A stretch of 64,000 nucleotides of DNA from Mycobacterium sp. ACS1612 (GTDB lineage Bacteria; Actinomycetota; Actinomycetes; Mycobacteriales; Mycobacteriaceae), in NCBI RefSeq assembly GCF_001667505.1, contig NZ_LZHZ01000021.1, positions 35,608 to 99,607 on the forward strand, written 5' to 3'. The notes under the pieces are model-generated. The model did not search any database. It saw only the letters and a program-made list of their open reading frames with translations, and was not told where the DNA came from. The translations under genes and the position numbers were made by a program. Shown here piece by piece: positions 33,586 through 43,922 of the stretch. Numbering within the stretch: position 1 is the first letter of the stretch; each line of letters begins with the position of its first letter.

Positions 33586-34787
33586 GCGAAACGTCAGGCG
33601 TCAAGGGCAGCGACACCCCCGGCCAGCAGGGTGTGCCGGGACAGCCGACCGACGCCGAACTGGCTGCGATGAGCCGTGAGGAACTGGTCGCGCTCGGCGG
33701 GAAGCTGGACGGCGTCGAGACCGTCTTCAAGGAGGACCGCTGGGCGATCCCCGGCACCAAGGCCGAGAAGCGGGCCGAACGTTCGGTCGCATATTGGCTT
33801 CTGTTCGGCGGTATTTCGGGTCTGGCGCTGCTGCTGATCTTCTTGTTCTGGCCGTGGGAGTACAGGCCGACGGGTGATGCGGGCGAGATCTGGTATCAGC
33901 TGGCCACCCCGCTGTACGGCCTGACGTTCGGCCTGTCGATCCTCGCGATCGGCATCGGCGCGGTGCTGTTCCAGAAGAAGTTCATCCCCGAGGAGATCTC
34001 GATTCAGGAGCGCCACGACGGCCGCTCCCCCGAACTCCAGCGCAGGACAGTCGCCGCCAACCTCACCGATGCGCTGGAGGGCTCAACGCTTAAGCGGCGC
34101 AAGGTGATCGGCCTTTCGCTGGGCATCGGCCTCGGCGCGTTCGGGCTCGGCACGCTGGTCGCGTTCATCGGCGGGCTGATCAAGAATCCGTGGAAGCCGG
34201 TGGTGCAGACCGCGGACGGCAAGAAAGCCGTGCTGTGGACGTCGGGTTGGACTCCCCGCTTCGAGGGCGAAACCATCTTCCTTGCGCGGGCCACCGGCAG
34301 GCCGGGCGAGTCGCCGTTCGTGAAGATGCGGCCCGAGGACATCGACGCGGGCGGCATGGAGACGGTGTTCCCGTGGCGGGAATCCGACGGCGACGGCACC
34401 GACGTCCATTCGCACGAGCGGCTTTCCGAGATCGCGATGGGTGTGCGTAACCCCGTCATGCTGATCCGTATCAAGTCCACCGACATGCCGAAGGTGGTCA
34501 AGCGCAAGGGCCAGGAGAGTTTCAACTTCGGCGAGTTGTTCGCCTACACGAAGGTGTGCTCGCACTTGGGTTGCCCCGCTTCACTTTACGAACAGCAGAC
34601 TTATCGCATCCTTTGCCCGTGCCACCAGTCGCAGTTCGACGCGTTGCACTTTGCAAAGCCCATATTCGGTCCTGCTGCGCGCGCGTTGGCGCAGCTGCCC
34701 ATCACCATCGATAAAGACGGGTACCTGGTCGCCAACGGCGACTTCATCGAACCTGTCGGACCGGCATTCTGGGAGCGGAGCTCATGA
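33582..34787 (+). CDS. qcrA: QcrA, Rieske iron-sulfur subunit of the bc1 complex
   Basis: 401 aa. The N-terminus is a long hydrophilic tail and then three membrane helices (starting [20 protein letters not shown]), an actinobacterial feature; most Rieske proteins have one. The C-terminal domain binds a [2Fe-2S] cluster through VCSHLGCP and [10 protein letters not shown]. The ATG overlaps the qcrC stop and the TGA overlaps the qcrB start, so the three subunits are translationally coupled. Transfers electrons from menaquinol to the diheme subunit. Confidence 0.96.
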   Translation: MSETSGVKGSDTPGQQGVPGQPTDAELAAMSREELVALGGKLDGVETVFKEDRWAIPGTKAEKRAERSVAYWLLFGGISGLALLLIFLFWPWEYRPTGDAGEIWYQLATPLYGLTFGLSILAIGIGAVLFQKKFIPEEISIQERHDGRSPELQRRTVAANLTDALEGSTLKRRKVIGLSLGIGLGAFGLGTLVAFIGGLIKNPWKPVVQTADGKKAVLWTSGWTPRFEGETIFLARATGRPGESPFVKMRPEDIDAGGMETVFPWRESDGDGTDVHSHERLSEIAMGVRNPVMLIRIKSTDMPKVVKRKGQESFNFGELFAYTKVCSHLGCPASLYEQQTYRILCPCHQSQFDALHFAKPIFGPAARALAQLPITIDKDGYLVANGDFIEPVGPAFWERSS

Positions 34788-36472
34788 GTCCGAAACTGCC
34801 AAAGCCGAACATGGCTGAAATCGCCGCGGCACAAGGCGATGCGATCGATTCGAGATACCACCCGTCCGCGGCGGTGCGTCGCCAGCTGAACAAGGTGTTT
34901 CCTACCCACTGGTCGTTCCTGCTGGGCGAGATCGCGTTGTACAGCTTCATCGTGCTGTTGATCACCGGTGTGTATCTGACCCTGTTCTTCGACGCGTCGA
35001 TGGCCGAGGTCACTTACAACGGCGTATATCAACCACTGCGCGGTGTCGAGATGTCAAAGGCCTACGCGTCCACCCTCGACATCAGCTTCGAGATCCGCGG
35101 CGGCCTGTTCGTCAGGCAGGTACACCACTGGGCGGCGCTGATGTTCGCCGCCGCGATCATGGTGCACCTGGCACGCATCTTCTTCACCGGCGCATTCCGC
35201 AAACCCCGCGAGGCCAACTGGGTGATCGGCTCACTGCTGTTGATCCTGGCGATGTTCGAGGGCTATTTCGGCTACTCGCTGCCCGACGATCTGCTGTCGG
35301 GCATCGGCCTGCGTGCCGCGCTTTCGTCGATCACGCTGGGCATGCCCGTCATCGGCACCTGGTTGCACTGGGCACTGTTCGGTGGCGACTTCCCCTGCGG
35401 CGGCGTGGGTTACCAGTGTTCCGCGGACGGCGTCCTGCTGCCCCGTATGTACGCACTGCACATCCTGCTGATTCCAGGAATCATCTTGGCGCTCATCGGT
35501 GTTCACCTGGCGCTTGTCTGGTTCCAGAAGCACACCCAGTTCCCCGGCCCTGGCCGCACCGAGAAGAACGTGGTGGGTGTGCGCGTCATGCCGGTGTTCG
35601 CCGTCAAGTCGGGCGCGTTCTTCGCGATGGTCACCGGCATCCTCGGCTTGATGGGTGGCTTGTTGCAGATCAACCCGATCTGGCAATTGGGCCCGTACAA
35701 GCCGTCGCAGGTGTCGGCGGGTAGCCAGCCCGACTTCTACATGATGTGGACGGAAGGCCTGGCGCGTATCTGGCCGCCGTGGGAGTTCTATCCCTTCGGG
35801 CACACCATCCCGGCGCCCGTCTGGGTGGCGCTCATCATGGGTCTGGTGTTCGTGCTGTTGATCGCCTACCCGTTCCTCGAGCAGCGGCTAACTGGCGACA
35901 AGGCGCACCACAACTTGTTGCAGCGACCGCGAGACGCACCGGTACGCACCTCGATTGGCGCGATGGCGATCGCGTTCTACATGGTGCTGACGCTGGCGGC
36001 GATGAACGACATCATCGCGCTGAAGTTCCACATTTCGCTGAACGCGACGACGTGGATCGGCCGCATCGGCATGGTGGTGCTGCCCGCGATCGTCTACTAC
36101 ATCACCTACCGGTGGTGTGTCGGACTACAGCGCAGCGACCGTGCGGTGCTCGAGCACGGCATCGAGACCGGCATCATCAAGCGACTGCCGCACGGCGCCT
36201 ACATCGAGTTGCACCAACCGCTCGGGCCGGTCGACGAGCACGGCCACCCGATTCCGTTGGAGTACCAGGGCGCAGCCGTGCCCAAGCGGATGAACAAGCT
36301 GGGCTCCGCGGGTGCACCGGGCACGGGCAGCTTCCTGACCGCCGACCCGGTCTCGGAGCATGAGGCGCTCACCGAAGCGGCGCACGCGTCAGAGCGCAGG
36401 GCGCTGACCGCATTGCGTGAGCACCAGGGCCGCAACGGCTCGTCCAACGGCGAGACCAACGGGCATCACTGA
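34784..36472 (+). CDS. qcrB: QcrB, cytochrome b subunit of the bc1 complex
   Basis: 562 aa with about eight transmembrane helices, paired heme-ligating His residues (e.g. [11 protein letters not shown] and GTWLHWALF) and the quinol-site region [11 protein letters not shown] hydrophilic C-terminal extension of ~120 residues ends in a Gly/Asn-rich tail, as in other actinobacteria. QcrB is the target of the imidazopyridine telacebec (Q203). The operon ends here; a large hairpin lies 24 bp past the stop. Confidence 0.97.
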   Translation: MSPKLPKPNMAEIAAAQGDAIDSRYHPSAAVRRQLNKVFPTHWSFLLGEIALYSFIVLLITGVYLTLFFDASMAEVTYNGVYQPLRGVEMSKAYASTLDISFEIRGGLFVRQVHHWAALMFAAAIMVHLARIFFTGAFRKPREANWVIGSLLLILAMFEGYFGYSLPDDLLSGIGLRAALSSITLGMPVIGTWLHWALFGGDFPCGGVGYQCSADGVLLPRMYALHILLIPGIILALIGVHLALVWFQKHTQFPGPGRTEKNVVGVRVMPVFAVKSGAFFAMVTGILGLMGGLLQINPIWQLGPYKPSQVSAGSQPDFYMMWTEGLARIWPPWEFYPFGHTIPAPVWVALIMGLVFVLLIAYPFLEQRLTGDKAHHNLLQRPRDAPVRTSIGAMAIAFYMVLTLAAMNDIIALKFHISLNATTWIGRIGMVVLPAIVYYITYRWCVGLQRSDRAVLEHGIETGIIKRLPHGAYIELHQPLGPVDEHGHPIPLEYQGAAVPKRMNKLGSAGAPGTGSFLTADPVSEHEALTEAAHASERRALTALREHQGRNGSSNGETNGHH

Positions 36473-36495
36473 ACTGGCGTAAGAAGCGACATCGG

Positions 36496-36550
36496 GATCA
36501 GACCTGACGCACACCATCCGCGCGATTGCGCGGGTGTGTCGGGTCTGATC
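36496..36550 (+). terminator. Large imperfect hairpin after qcrB
   Basis: GATCAGACC at 36496-36504 pairs with GGTCTGATC at 36542-36550. Inner arms (GAC, CACAC and CCGCGC/GCGCGG around loop GATT) extend the structure with one wobble pair and a small bulge. It lies between the convergent qcrB and the minus-strand membrane gene, so it could stop transcription both ways. No T-run. Confidence 0.75.
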
Positions 36551-36559
36551 TCGTCGCGT

Positions 36560-37186
36560 TTACTGCTCCACAACAGCGCGCAGTTCGCGTAGGTAGAACC
36601 ACGGAATCGCGGGCATTCCCAACGTGATCAGGCCGGCGACGGCGTAGCACACCCACGCCACGGTGTTGTGGTCGACGGCCATCAGATACGTCGCGACGCC
36701 AACGGCCATGACGGCCAACCCCATCGCGATCGCGATGACCACCGCACACCGCAGCCAAACCCGATCGATGGCCTCCTCCAACGGATTTGGCGGCGCGACG
36801 ATCGCCTCCCGGGTGGGATAGCCGGGCCCTGCGGCAGGCGGTGCGCCGATCCGGATCTTCTCCGTCGGCGCCTCCGCGCCGCGCACCGGGGCCTGCGGGT
36901 GAATCGGGGCAGCGCGGACCGGGGTACGCACCGGTGCCGGCGGCTCTTCGAGCGCGGCGCGGCGTGCGCGCAGCAGCAGCGGCACCGCGCCGATGATCAC
37001 CGCCGCCGAGATCGCGATCACCGCGTACAGCAGCCACGGCGTCTCAGAGTCCCCCGTCGACTGCGCATGCCCGGTGCCCAGGTCGACGAGCGCCACAGTC
37101 GCTGCCACGCCTGCGCCGAGGGCGACCAGCCACACGCCGGCGCACGCGCCCACCAAAATGCGGTCGGTACGGTCGAATTCGCCCAT
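36560..37186 (-). CDS. Transmembrane protein (Rv2197c homologue)
   Basis: 208 aa. Four hydrophobic segments are visible in two pairs: ILVGACAGVWLVALGAGVAATVALV and LLYAVIAISAAVIIGAVPLLL near the N-terminus (the first shown whole is 25 residues in fact: ILVGACAGVWLV then ALGAGVAATVALV), and two at the C-terminus (VVIAIAMGLAVMAVGVATYLM region and WVCYAVAGLITLGMPAI). A Pro-rich cytoplasmic linker separates them. The ATG overlaps the mmpS3 stop. No enzymatic motif. The conserved position between bcc and aa3 genes suggests an accessory role in the envelope or respiration, but nothing in the sequence proves that. Confidence 0.82.
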   Translation of the reverse strand: MGEFDRTDRILVGACAGVWLVALGAGVAATVALVDLGTGHAQSTGDSETPWLLYAVIAISAAVIIGAVPLLLRARRAALEEPPAPVRTPVRAAPIHPQAPVRGAEAPTEKIRIGAPPAAGPGYPTREAIVAPPNPLEEAIDRVWLRCAVVIAIAMGLAVMAVGVATYLMAVDHNTVAWVCYAVAGLITLGMPAIPWFYLRELRAVVEQ

Positions 37187-38052
37187 CAGCAGCTGGTCTG
37201 CGCGGCGTTGTTGGTGTTCGACGAGAGCACGGTGCCGTCGCTCGTCGTGATCGAGCAGTTGAGCCGGCTGACCAGGAACAGGCTGGACGCCTGCACCGAG
37301 CCGACTTCCGACTGCGAGATCGGTGTCACCGTCAGCGACCACGGTATGTAGACGTTGCGCTGGGTGCGGCTGCGGCCGGACGCGTCGATGTAAGTGACCG
37401 TGATGATGTCGCCGGGCGCCTTGGTGCCGGTGACCGAGTAGGTGACCTGCCGCGGCCCCGCGGGCGTCGTGGTGGTCGGCGGTGGCGGCGCCGCGGACGT
37501 GGCCGGCGGAGGCGGCGGCGCCTCGGCGGCAGGGGGCGGAGGCGGCGGCGCGGGCTCCTGCGTCACCGTCACGGTCTCAGGTGGCGGTGGCGGGGGCGGC
37601 GCTTCGGTCGTCGTCTCCGGCGGCGGTGGTGGCGGTGGCGGCGGTGTGGTCGTCGTGATCTCGTCCTGCACCGGCGGCGGAGTGGTGGTGCTGGTCGCGG
37701 GTGTCGCGAGGTTGTCGGTGTCCGTCCGGGTCACCAGCACCGATACGGAGGCGACGAGCGCGATCGCGGCCACGATGGCCGCCACCCCCACCACCCACGG
37801 CCAGCGCGGCGGCCTGCCCTGCTCGGCCAGATCGGCCGCAGGCTCATAGCTGTCGTAGTCGTACAACGACGAGTCGGCGGGCACGTAGGGACCGCTGGTG
37901 AACTGTTCGGACTCAGGGGCGGAGTAGGCCTGCGAATAGAACTCGGTCTCACCCGCTTCGGGTGCCGCGGACTGGTCCGACGTGGGCTGATCGCCTGGCT
38001 CCTGACCCGGCTTATCCGACCCTTCAGATCCTGGGGGATTCGGCCCGCTCAT
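37186..38052 (-). CDS. mmpS3: MmpS3, MmpS-family membrane protein
   Basis: 288 aa. An acidic cytoplasmic N-terminus (~85 residues) leads to one membrane helix ([21 protein letters not shown]). A long Pro/Thr/Glu-rich stretch (PPPPPP blocks, about residues 125-195) follows, and then the C-terminal MmpS beta-domain ([20 protein letters not shown]). MmpS proteins usually pair with MmpL transporters, but there is no mmpL gene here, as for mmpS3 of M. tuberculosis. It is much longer than the ~140-aa MmpS4 and MmpS5 because of the Pro-rich linker. Divergence from ctaF by 135 bp leaves room for its own promoter. Confidence 0.9.
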   Translation of the reverse strand: MSGPNPPGSEGSDKPGQEPGDQPTSDQSAAPEAGETEFYSQAYSAPESEQFTSGPYVPADSSLYDYDSYEPAADLAEQGRPPRWPWVVGVAAIVAAIALVASVSVLVTRTDTDNLATPATSTTTPPPVQDEITTTTPPPPPPPPPETTTEAPPPPPPPETVTVTQEPAPPPPPPAAEAPPPPPATSAAPPPPTTTTPAGPRQVTYSVTGTKAPGDIITVTYIDASGRSRTQRNVYIPWSLTVTPISQSEVGSVQASSLFLVSRLNCSITTSDGTVLSSNTNNAAQTSC

Positions 38053-38187
38053 CTACGCCTATCCTTTTCGACTACTCTCCGGCGCGGTTGACCGTGCCCC
38101 GGCAACACTACCCAAAGCCATTGGCCGATCGGCTCTCACAATGCGGTCCGCGGGCGAACTGTTGTCCCGATTGTGACCTTGGTGAAG

Positions 38188-38607
38188 TCAGTGCTTCTCG
38201 GGGCCGGTGTAGTACTCGAAAACCAAACCTGCGGCCGTGAAGAGCACAAAGCACGCGCCCGCCGCGATCAGCCACGGCAACCACAGCGCGACGCCGACGG
38301 CGGTGACAGAGGCCGACAACGCGATGGCCACCGGCCACCAGCTGTGCGGGCTGTAGAAGCCGAGTTCGCCCGCGCCATCGCTGACCTCAGCGTCCTCGTA
38401 GTCCTCGGGCCGGGTATCGAGCCTGCGGGCGACGAACCGGAAGAACGTCCCGGTGATCAGGGTCAACCCGGACGTCATCACCAGCGCCGTGGTGCCTGCC
38501 CACTCCACACCACCGTTGGCGAACAGCGCGGTGAGCACCCCGTACACCACCGCCGACAGGACGAAGAAGGCGGTGAGGAACTCGAACAACCTGGCTTCGA
38601 TGTGCAT
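38188..38607 (-). CDS. ctaF: CtaF, cytochrome c oxidase subunit IV
   Basis: 139-aa actinobacterial oxidase subunit with four transmembrane helices in two pairs ([58 protein letters not shown]; and [18 protein letters not shown]). The loop between the pairs is acidic ([15 protein letters not shown]). It lies 9 bp downstream of ctaC and is cotranscribed with it. Subunit I (ctaD) is not in the window, as expected from mycobacterial gene order. Confidence 0.95.
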   Translation of the reverse strand: MHIEARLFEFLTAFFVLSAVVYGVLTALFANGGVEWAGTTALVMTSGLTLITGTFFRFVARRLDTRPEDYEDAEVSDGAGELGFYSPHSWWPVAIALSASVTAVGVALWLPWLIAAGACFVLFTAAGLVFEYYTGPEKH

Positions 38608-38616
38608 GTGGTGTCC

Positions 38617-39651
38617 CTACTTGCTTGCCTGCGGGGGCACGCCGACCTGTTCGCCGCGGCGCGTGTCGAACGGATGCGTGGTGACGGCCGTCGGCGGCTG
38701 GTTGATCGCCTGCAACGCCTCGGCGTTGGACTTACCGGCGATCCGCTGCTGCAGATAAGCCTTGAAGTCGTTGGGTTCGACCACGCGAACCTCGAAGTTC
38801 ATCATCGAGTGGTAGGTGCCGCAGAGTTCGGCGCAGCGGCCGACGAATGCGCCGGTCTTGGTGATCTCGCTGACCTGCCACTTGTTGTCCTGGTGGTTGG
38901 CCTCAGGATCGGGGTACACGTCGCGCTTGAACAGGAACTCCGGCACCCAGAACGCATGCGCGACGTCGGCGGAGGCCTGCTGGAACTCGATGCGCTTACC
39001 CTTCGGCAGCACCAGGATCGGGATCTCGCTGGAGGTGCCCAGCGTCTCGACCTTGTCGAAGTTCAGGTAGGTGCGGTCTTCCGGGTTCAGCCCGCGCACC
39101 GCGCCGACGCGCTCCTGGCCGTGCTCGTCCACACCCTCGGGCTTCGACTCCATCGCGGCCTTGCGCGCGTTGTCGGCTCCGTCGTAAGTGAAGGTGCCGT
39201 CGCCGAAGTTGACCTTCTGATATCCGAACTTCCAGTTCCACTGGAACGCCGTGATGTCGACGACGACCTCGGGGTTCGGATCCTTGTGCAGCATCTTCTC
39301 CTGCACCACCACGGTGAAGTAGAACAGCACCGAGATGATCAGGAACGGCGTGACGGTGAGCACCAGTTCCAGCGGCATGTTGTAGCCGAACTGGCGCGGC
39401 AACTCGGTGTCGCCCTTCTTGAGCCGGTGAAACGCCGAGCTCCAGAAGATCAGCGCCCACACGATCACACCGACCACCAGTGCCGCGATCAGTGAGCCGA
39501 TCCACAGTTCGCGGTTCGCGTGCGCCTCGGGCGTGATGCCCTCCGGCCAGCCAAGACCGAGAACCTCGGACCAGCTACATCCGCTGAGCAGCACCGCAGC
39601 GCCGCCGAGGATCATCGACAACGCGACCGTCTTCAGCCCGCGACGTGCCAC
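38617..39651 (-). CDS. ctaC: CtaC, cytochrome c oxidase subunit II
   Basis: 344-aa lipoprotein precursor. Signal peptide with lipobox LLSGC (about residue 24), two membrane helices ([20 protein letters not shown] and [19 protein letters not shown]), and a periplasmic cupredoxin domain. The domain's Cu-A site is seen in [12 protein letters not shown] (CxxxCxxxH then Met). It accepts electrons from QcrC in the supercomplex. GTG 39651 was chosen over the upstream GTG 39693 because TAGGAGG lies 7 nt before it and the signal peptide then has normal length. Confidence 0.96.
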   Translation of the reverse strand: MARRGLKTVALSMILGGAAVLLSGCSWSEVLGLGWPEGITPEAHANRELWIGSLIAALVVGVIVWALIFWSSAFHRLKKGDTELPRQFGYNMPLELVLTVTPFLIISVLFYFTVVVQEKMLHKDPNPEVVVDITAFQWNWKFGYQKVNFGDGTFTYDGADNARKAAMESKPEGVDEHGQERVGAVRGLNPEDRTYLNFDKVETLGTSSEIPILVLPKGKRIEFQQASADVAHAFWVPEFLFKRDVYPDPEANHQDNKWQVSEITKTGAFVGRCAELCGTYHSMMNFEVRVVEPNDFKAYLQQRIAGKSNAEALQAINQPPTAVTTHPFDTRRGEQVGVPPQASK

Positions 39652-39708
39652 GTTGAAGCCTCCTACGAAGTCGATAGACCGCCGAGCGGTCACTTGCCGC
39701 AGTGAATA

Positions 39709-39721
39709 CTACGCAGCGTAG
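39709..39721. promoter_or_regulatory. Perfect dyad CTACGC-A-GCGTAG between ctaC and asnB
   Basis: A 13-bp perfect inverted repeat in the 124-bp divergent spacer, 58 bp upstream of the ctaC start and 55 bp upstream of asnB. The left half extends to TACTACGC. It is similar in form to BlaI-type sites and to the dyad at 14726. Its role as an operator is an inference. Confidence 0.45.
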
Positions 39722-39775
39722 ACCACGCCGCGACGCCGGTCTCGACACACTCCGTCTATTCGGCATACTGGCGCG

Positions 39776-41707
39776 GTGTGCGGACTGCTGGCCCTGCTTA
39801 CCGACCCGTCCGCTGACGTCTCGGACGCGCTGGTCGACACCGTTTCCGGGGCGTCGCATCTGATGCGGCACCGCGGCCCCGACGAGCCTGGCACATGGTC
39901 GGACGACCGTGTCGTGCTCGGCTTCAACCGGCTGTCGATCATCGACATCGCCCACAGCCACCAGCCGTTGCGCTGGGGTCCGCCCGAGTCCCCGGACCGC
40001 TACGTGCTGGTGTTCAACGGCGAGATCTACAACTACCTGGAATTGCGTGAAGCGCTGCGCTCCGAGTTCGGCGCGGTGTTTTCCACCGACGGCGACGGCG
40101 AAGCCATCATCGCCGCCTACCACCACTGGGGCACCGCCGCGCTGACCCGGTTGCGTGGCATGTTCGCGTTCGCGTTGTGGGACACGGTCGCGCAGGAACT
40201 GTTGTGCGCCCGCGACCCGTTCGGCATCAAGCCGCTGTACATGGCGACCGGGCCCGGTGGCACCGCGGTCGGCAGCGAGAAGAAATGCCTGCTGGAACTC
40301 GCCGACAGCCTTGGCATCGATCTGGGCATCGACGAGCGCGCCGTGCAGCACTACACCGTGTTGCAATACGTGCCGGAACCCGAGTCGTTGCACCTCGGCA
40401 TCAGGCGTCTTGAGTCGGGCAGTTACACCAGGGTGCGGCCGGGCCAGCCGCCGGAGGTGACGCGGTACTTCACGCCGCGCTTCGCCGCGGTGCCTTTCGC
40501 CGCTGGCGCCCAGCAGAGCCGCTACGACGAGATCACCGCGGTGCTCGAGGATTCGGTCGCCAAGCACATGCGCGCCGACGTCACCGTCGGCGCCTTCCTG
40601 TCGGGCGGTATCGATTCCACCGCGATCGCCGCGCTGGCGATGCGCCACAACCCCAGACTGATCACGTTCACCACCGGCTTCGAACGCGAGGGCTTCTCCG
40701 AGGTCGACGTCGCGGTCGCATCGGCCGAGGCGATCGGTGCGCGCCACGTGACGAAGGTAGTCAGTCAAGCCGAGTTCGTCGCTGCCCTGCCCGAAATCGT
40801 CTGGTATCTCGACGAACCCGTCGCCGACCCCGCACTGGTGCCGCTGTTCTTCATCGCCAGGGAGGCCCGCAAGCACGTCAAGGTGGTGCTGTCCGGCGAG
40901 GGCGCTGACGAGCTGTTCGGCGGCTATACGATCTATCGGGAACCGTTGTCGCTGCGTCCTTTCGACTATCTCCCCCGCCCTGTCCGACGCTCGCTCGGCA
41001 AGGCGTCGAAACCGTTGCCGGAAGGCATGCGCGGCAAGAGCCTGCTGCACCGCGGGTCGCTCACCCTCGAGGAGCGCTACTACGGAAACGCCCGCAGCTT
41101 CTCCGACGACCAACTGCGGGCGGTGCTGCCCGGCTTCCGTCAGGAATGGACGCACACCGACATCACCGCGCCCATCTACGCCACCTCGGACGGCTGGGAC
41201 CCGGTGGCGCGTATGCAGCACATCGACCTGTTCACCTGGCTGCGCGGCGACATCCTGGTCAAGGCCGACAAGATGACCATGGCCAATTCACTCGAACTGC
41301 GGGTGCCGTTCCTGGATCCCGAAGTCTTCGCGGTCGCGTCCCGACTTCCCGCCGATCAGAAGATCACAAGGGCCACAACGAAATACGCGCTGCGCAAGGC
41401 GCTGGAGCCCATCGTGCCCGGCCATGTGCTCAACCGGCCGAAGCTGGGCTTCCCGGTGCCGATCCGGCATTGGCTGCGCGCAGGCGAGTTGATGGACTGG
41501 GCGTACGCCACCATCGCCGCCTCACAGGCAGGCGAACACGTCGACCTCACCGCGGTGCGCGCCATGCTCGACGAACACCGCGGCGGCGCCGCCGATCACA
41601 GCCGCCGGTTGTGGACGGTGCTGATCTTCATGCTCTGGCACGCGATCTTCGTCGAGCGCAGCGTGACCCCGCAGATCAGCGAACCGACCTACCCGGTGCA
41701 GCTCTAG
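39776..41707 (+). CDS. asnB: AsnB, glutamine-hydrolysing asparagine synthetase
   Basis: 643-aa class II amidotransferase. Cys2 after the initiator (MCGLLALLTD) is the glutaminase nucleophile, so the GTG 39776 start must be right. The N-terminal Ntn domain (to ~residue 215) is followed by the ATP pyrophosphatase domain with its PP-loop SGGIDSTAIAALA. Makes asparagine from aspartate. In mycobacteria a homologue (AsnB/LtsA) also amidates meso-DAP in peptidoglycan precursors, so the role could be in the cell wall; the sequence alone does not settle this. Divergent from ctaC. Confidence 0.95.
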   Translation: MCGLLALLTDPSADVSDALVDTVSGASHLMRHRGPDEPGTWSDDRVVLGFNRLSIIDIAHSHQPLRWGPPESPDRYVLVFNGEIYNYLELREALRSEFGAVFSTDGDGEAIIAAYHHWGTAALTRLRGMFAFALWDTVAQELLCARDPFGIKPLYMATGPGGTAVGSEKKCLLELADSLGIDLGIDERAVQHYTVLQYVPEPESLHLGIRRLESGSYTRVRPGQPPEVTRYFTPRFAAVPFAAGAQQSRYDEITAVLEDSVAKHMRADVTVGAFLSGGIDSTAIAALAMRHNPRLITFTTGFEREGFSEVDVAVASAEAIGARHVTKVVSQAEFVAALPEIVWYLDEPVADPALVPLFFIAREARKHVKVVLSGEGADELFGGYTIYREPLSLRPFDYLPRPVRRSLGKASKPLPEGMRGKSLLHRGSLTLEERYYGNARSFSDDQLRAVLPGFRQEWTHTDITAPIYATSDGWDPVARMQHIDLFTWLRGDILVKADKMTMANSLELRVPFLDPEVFAVASRLPADQKITRATTKYALRKALEPIVPGHVLNRPKLGFPVPIRHWLRAGELMDWAYATIAASQAGEHVDLTAVRAMLDEHRGGAADHSRRLWTVLIFMLWHAIFVERSVTPQISEPTYPVQL

Positions 41708-41723
41708 CTCAGGGCTGCGCCGG

Positions 41724-42713
<990 letters not shown>

Positions 42714-42850
42714 TCACCCTTCATTTATTAAGCCGTCTACATAACCTTACCGACGGAGTTCCCGCAGACGGTGCGCTAACCTGCCTACAAGTGCCCGCTC
42801 GGTCACTGTAGACAGGCAAATCCATCGACACATCTCGGGGGAGCAAATAC

Positions 42851-43483
42851 ATGACTGGCCCTTACCCGCCCGAATACGGCGCTGGACCGGTCGGCCCGCA
42901 AATGTATGGCCCCCAACCATATCCGGAGAATGTGCCATCGCCGTACCCCTCGATGCTGCCACCGCCACTGCCATATCCGAAACGGCGGTGGGTCAAACCC
43001 GTCCTCGCGGTGGTGGCTGCCGTGGTGGTGATCGCCGCGATCATCGCCGCGATCGTGTTGGCGTCGCGCAACGACAGCGGTTCGGGTCACAGCGCTTTGA
43101 CCGAGTCGTCGGCGAAGGCGGCGATTCAGGAGTACCTGGACGCCCTGTCGAAGGGTGACGACCAGACCGTCGCGCGGCACACGCTGTGTGGGCTGTACGA
43201 CTCGGTCAAGGAGCGTCGCTCCGATCTGGCGCTGGCGAACCTCAGCAGTGACGCCTTCCGCAAGCAATACAGCCGCGCCGAGGTGACGTCGATCGACAAG
43301 ATGGTGCTCTGGTCACCCAATCAGGCGCAGGTGCTGTTCACCATGAAGGTCGCCCCGGCGTCCGGGTCGACACGCGGCCAGACGCCGAGGGACGGTGAGG
43401 AACAGGCCGTCGCACAACTGCTGCACCAGGACAACGAAACCCTGGTCTGCTCCTACCTGCCGCGAACGGCGGGCCAGTACTAG
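42851..43483 (+). CDS. Pro/Tyr-rich single-pass membrane protein (Rv2203 homologue)
   Basis: 210 aa. A ~45-residue N-terminus rich in Pro, Tyr and Gly (MTGPYPPEYGAGPVGPQMYG) precedes one membrane helix (VLAVVAAVVVIAAIIAAIVLA). The extracytoplasmic domain starts SALTESSAKAAIQEYLDALS and looks like the DUF4878/NTF2-like folds found after such anchors in actinobacteria. It has two Cys, which may form a disulfide. ATG start with GGGGGAG upstream. Its stop is 1 bp from the end of the converging Fe-S gene. Function unknown. Confidence 0.85.
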   Translation: MTGPYPPEYGAGPVGPQMYGPQPYPENVPSPYPSMLPPPLPYPKRRWVKPVLAVVAAVVVIAAIIAAIVLASRNDSGSGHSALTESSAKAAIQEYLDALSKGDDQTVARHTLCGLYDSVKERRSDLALANLSSDAFRKQYSRAEVTSIDKMVLWSPNQAQVLFTMKVAPASGSTRGQTPRDGEEQAVAQLLHQDNETLVCSYLPRTAGQY

Positions 43484-43484
43484 C

Positions 43485-43841
43485 TCAGTTGAACGAGTCG
43501 CCGCAGGCGCAGGAGCCGGTGGCGTTCGGGTTGTCGATGGTGAAGCCCTGCTTCTCGATGGTGTCGACGAAGTCGATGGTGGCGCCCTGGACGTAGGGTG
43601 CGCTCATCCGGTCGACGGTCAGGTTGACGCCGCCGAATTCCGCGGTCAGGTCGCCGTCGAGGGACCGGTCGTCGAAGAAGAGGTTGTAGCGCAGGCCAGC
43701 GCAACCGCCCGGCTGGACTGCGATGCGCAGCGCCAGGTCGTCACGGCCTTCCTGATCCAGCAGCGCCTTGGCCTTGGCGGCAGCGGCATCGGTCAGGATG
43801 ACGCCGTGCGTGCTGGTGGCCGTCTCGTCCTGAACAGTCAT
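43485..43841 (-). CDS. erpA: HesB/IscA-type iron-sulfur cluster protein (Rv2204c, ErpA-like)
   Basis: 118-aa A-type carrier that delivers Fe-S clusters to apoproteins. The three ligand Cys are in PGGCAGLRY and the C-terminal SCACGDSF. The sequence is nearly identical to the M. tuberculosis protein as I remember it. ATG 43841 has GGGGAGAAG upstream. In mycobacteria a homologue is essential and expected to feed respiratory and LipA Fe-S clusters, both encoded in this window (inference). The assignment of symbol erpA is by family similarity. Confidence 0.93.
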   Translation of the reverse strand: MTVQDETATSTHGVILTDAAAAKAKALLDQEGRDDLALRIAVQPGGCAGLRYNLFFDDRSLDGDLTAEFGGVNLTVDRMSAPYVQGATIDFVDTIEKQGFTIDNPNATGSCACGDSFN

Positions 43842-43891
43842 TGCTTCTCCCCTGTACATGTTCGTGGGCAGACCGTTGGGTCCACACCATC

Positions 43892-43919
43892 AACGGTACC
43901 TTGTTCGCGGCCTATTCCC
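43892..43919 (-). promoter_or_regulatory. Possible ECF sigma (SigH/SigE-type) promoter of the Fe-S carrier gene
   Basis: On the minus strand GGGAATA (43913-43919) is followed, after a 17-nt spacer, by CGTT (43892-43895). This fits the SigH-type consensus GGAAYA-N16-17-SGTT, about 50 bp upstream of the ATG. Oxidative-stress control of an Fe-S carrier would make sense. Sequence match only. Confidence 0.4.
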
Positions 43920-43922
43920 GAG

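Noticed and set aside
37442..37849. Gly/Val-rich plus-strand ORF of 135 codons resembling a PE_PGRS-like protein
   Set aside because: It is the reverse complement of the Pro/Thr-rich linker of MmpS3, which produces Gly/Val repeats on the other strand.
38053..38187. CRP site between mmpS3 and ctaF
   Set aside because: TGTGA and TCACA half-sites occur but not at the N6 spacing of the mycobacterial CRP palindrome.
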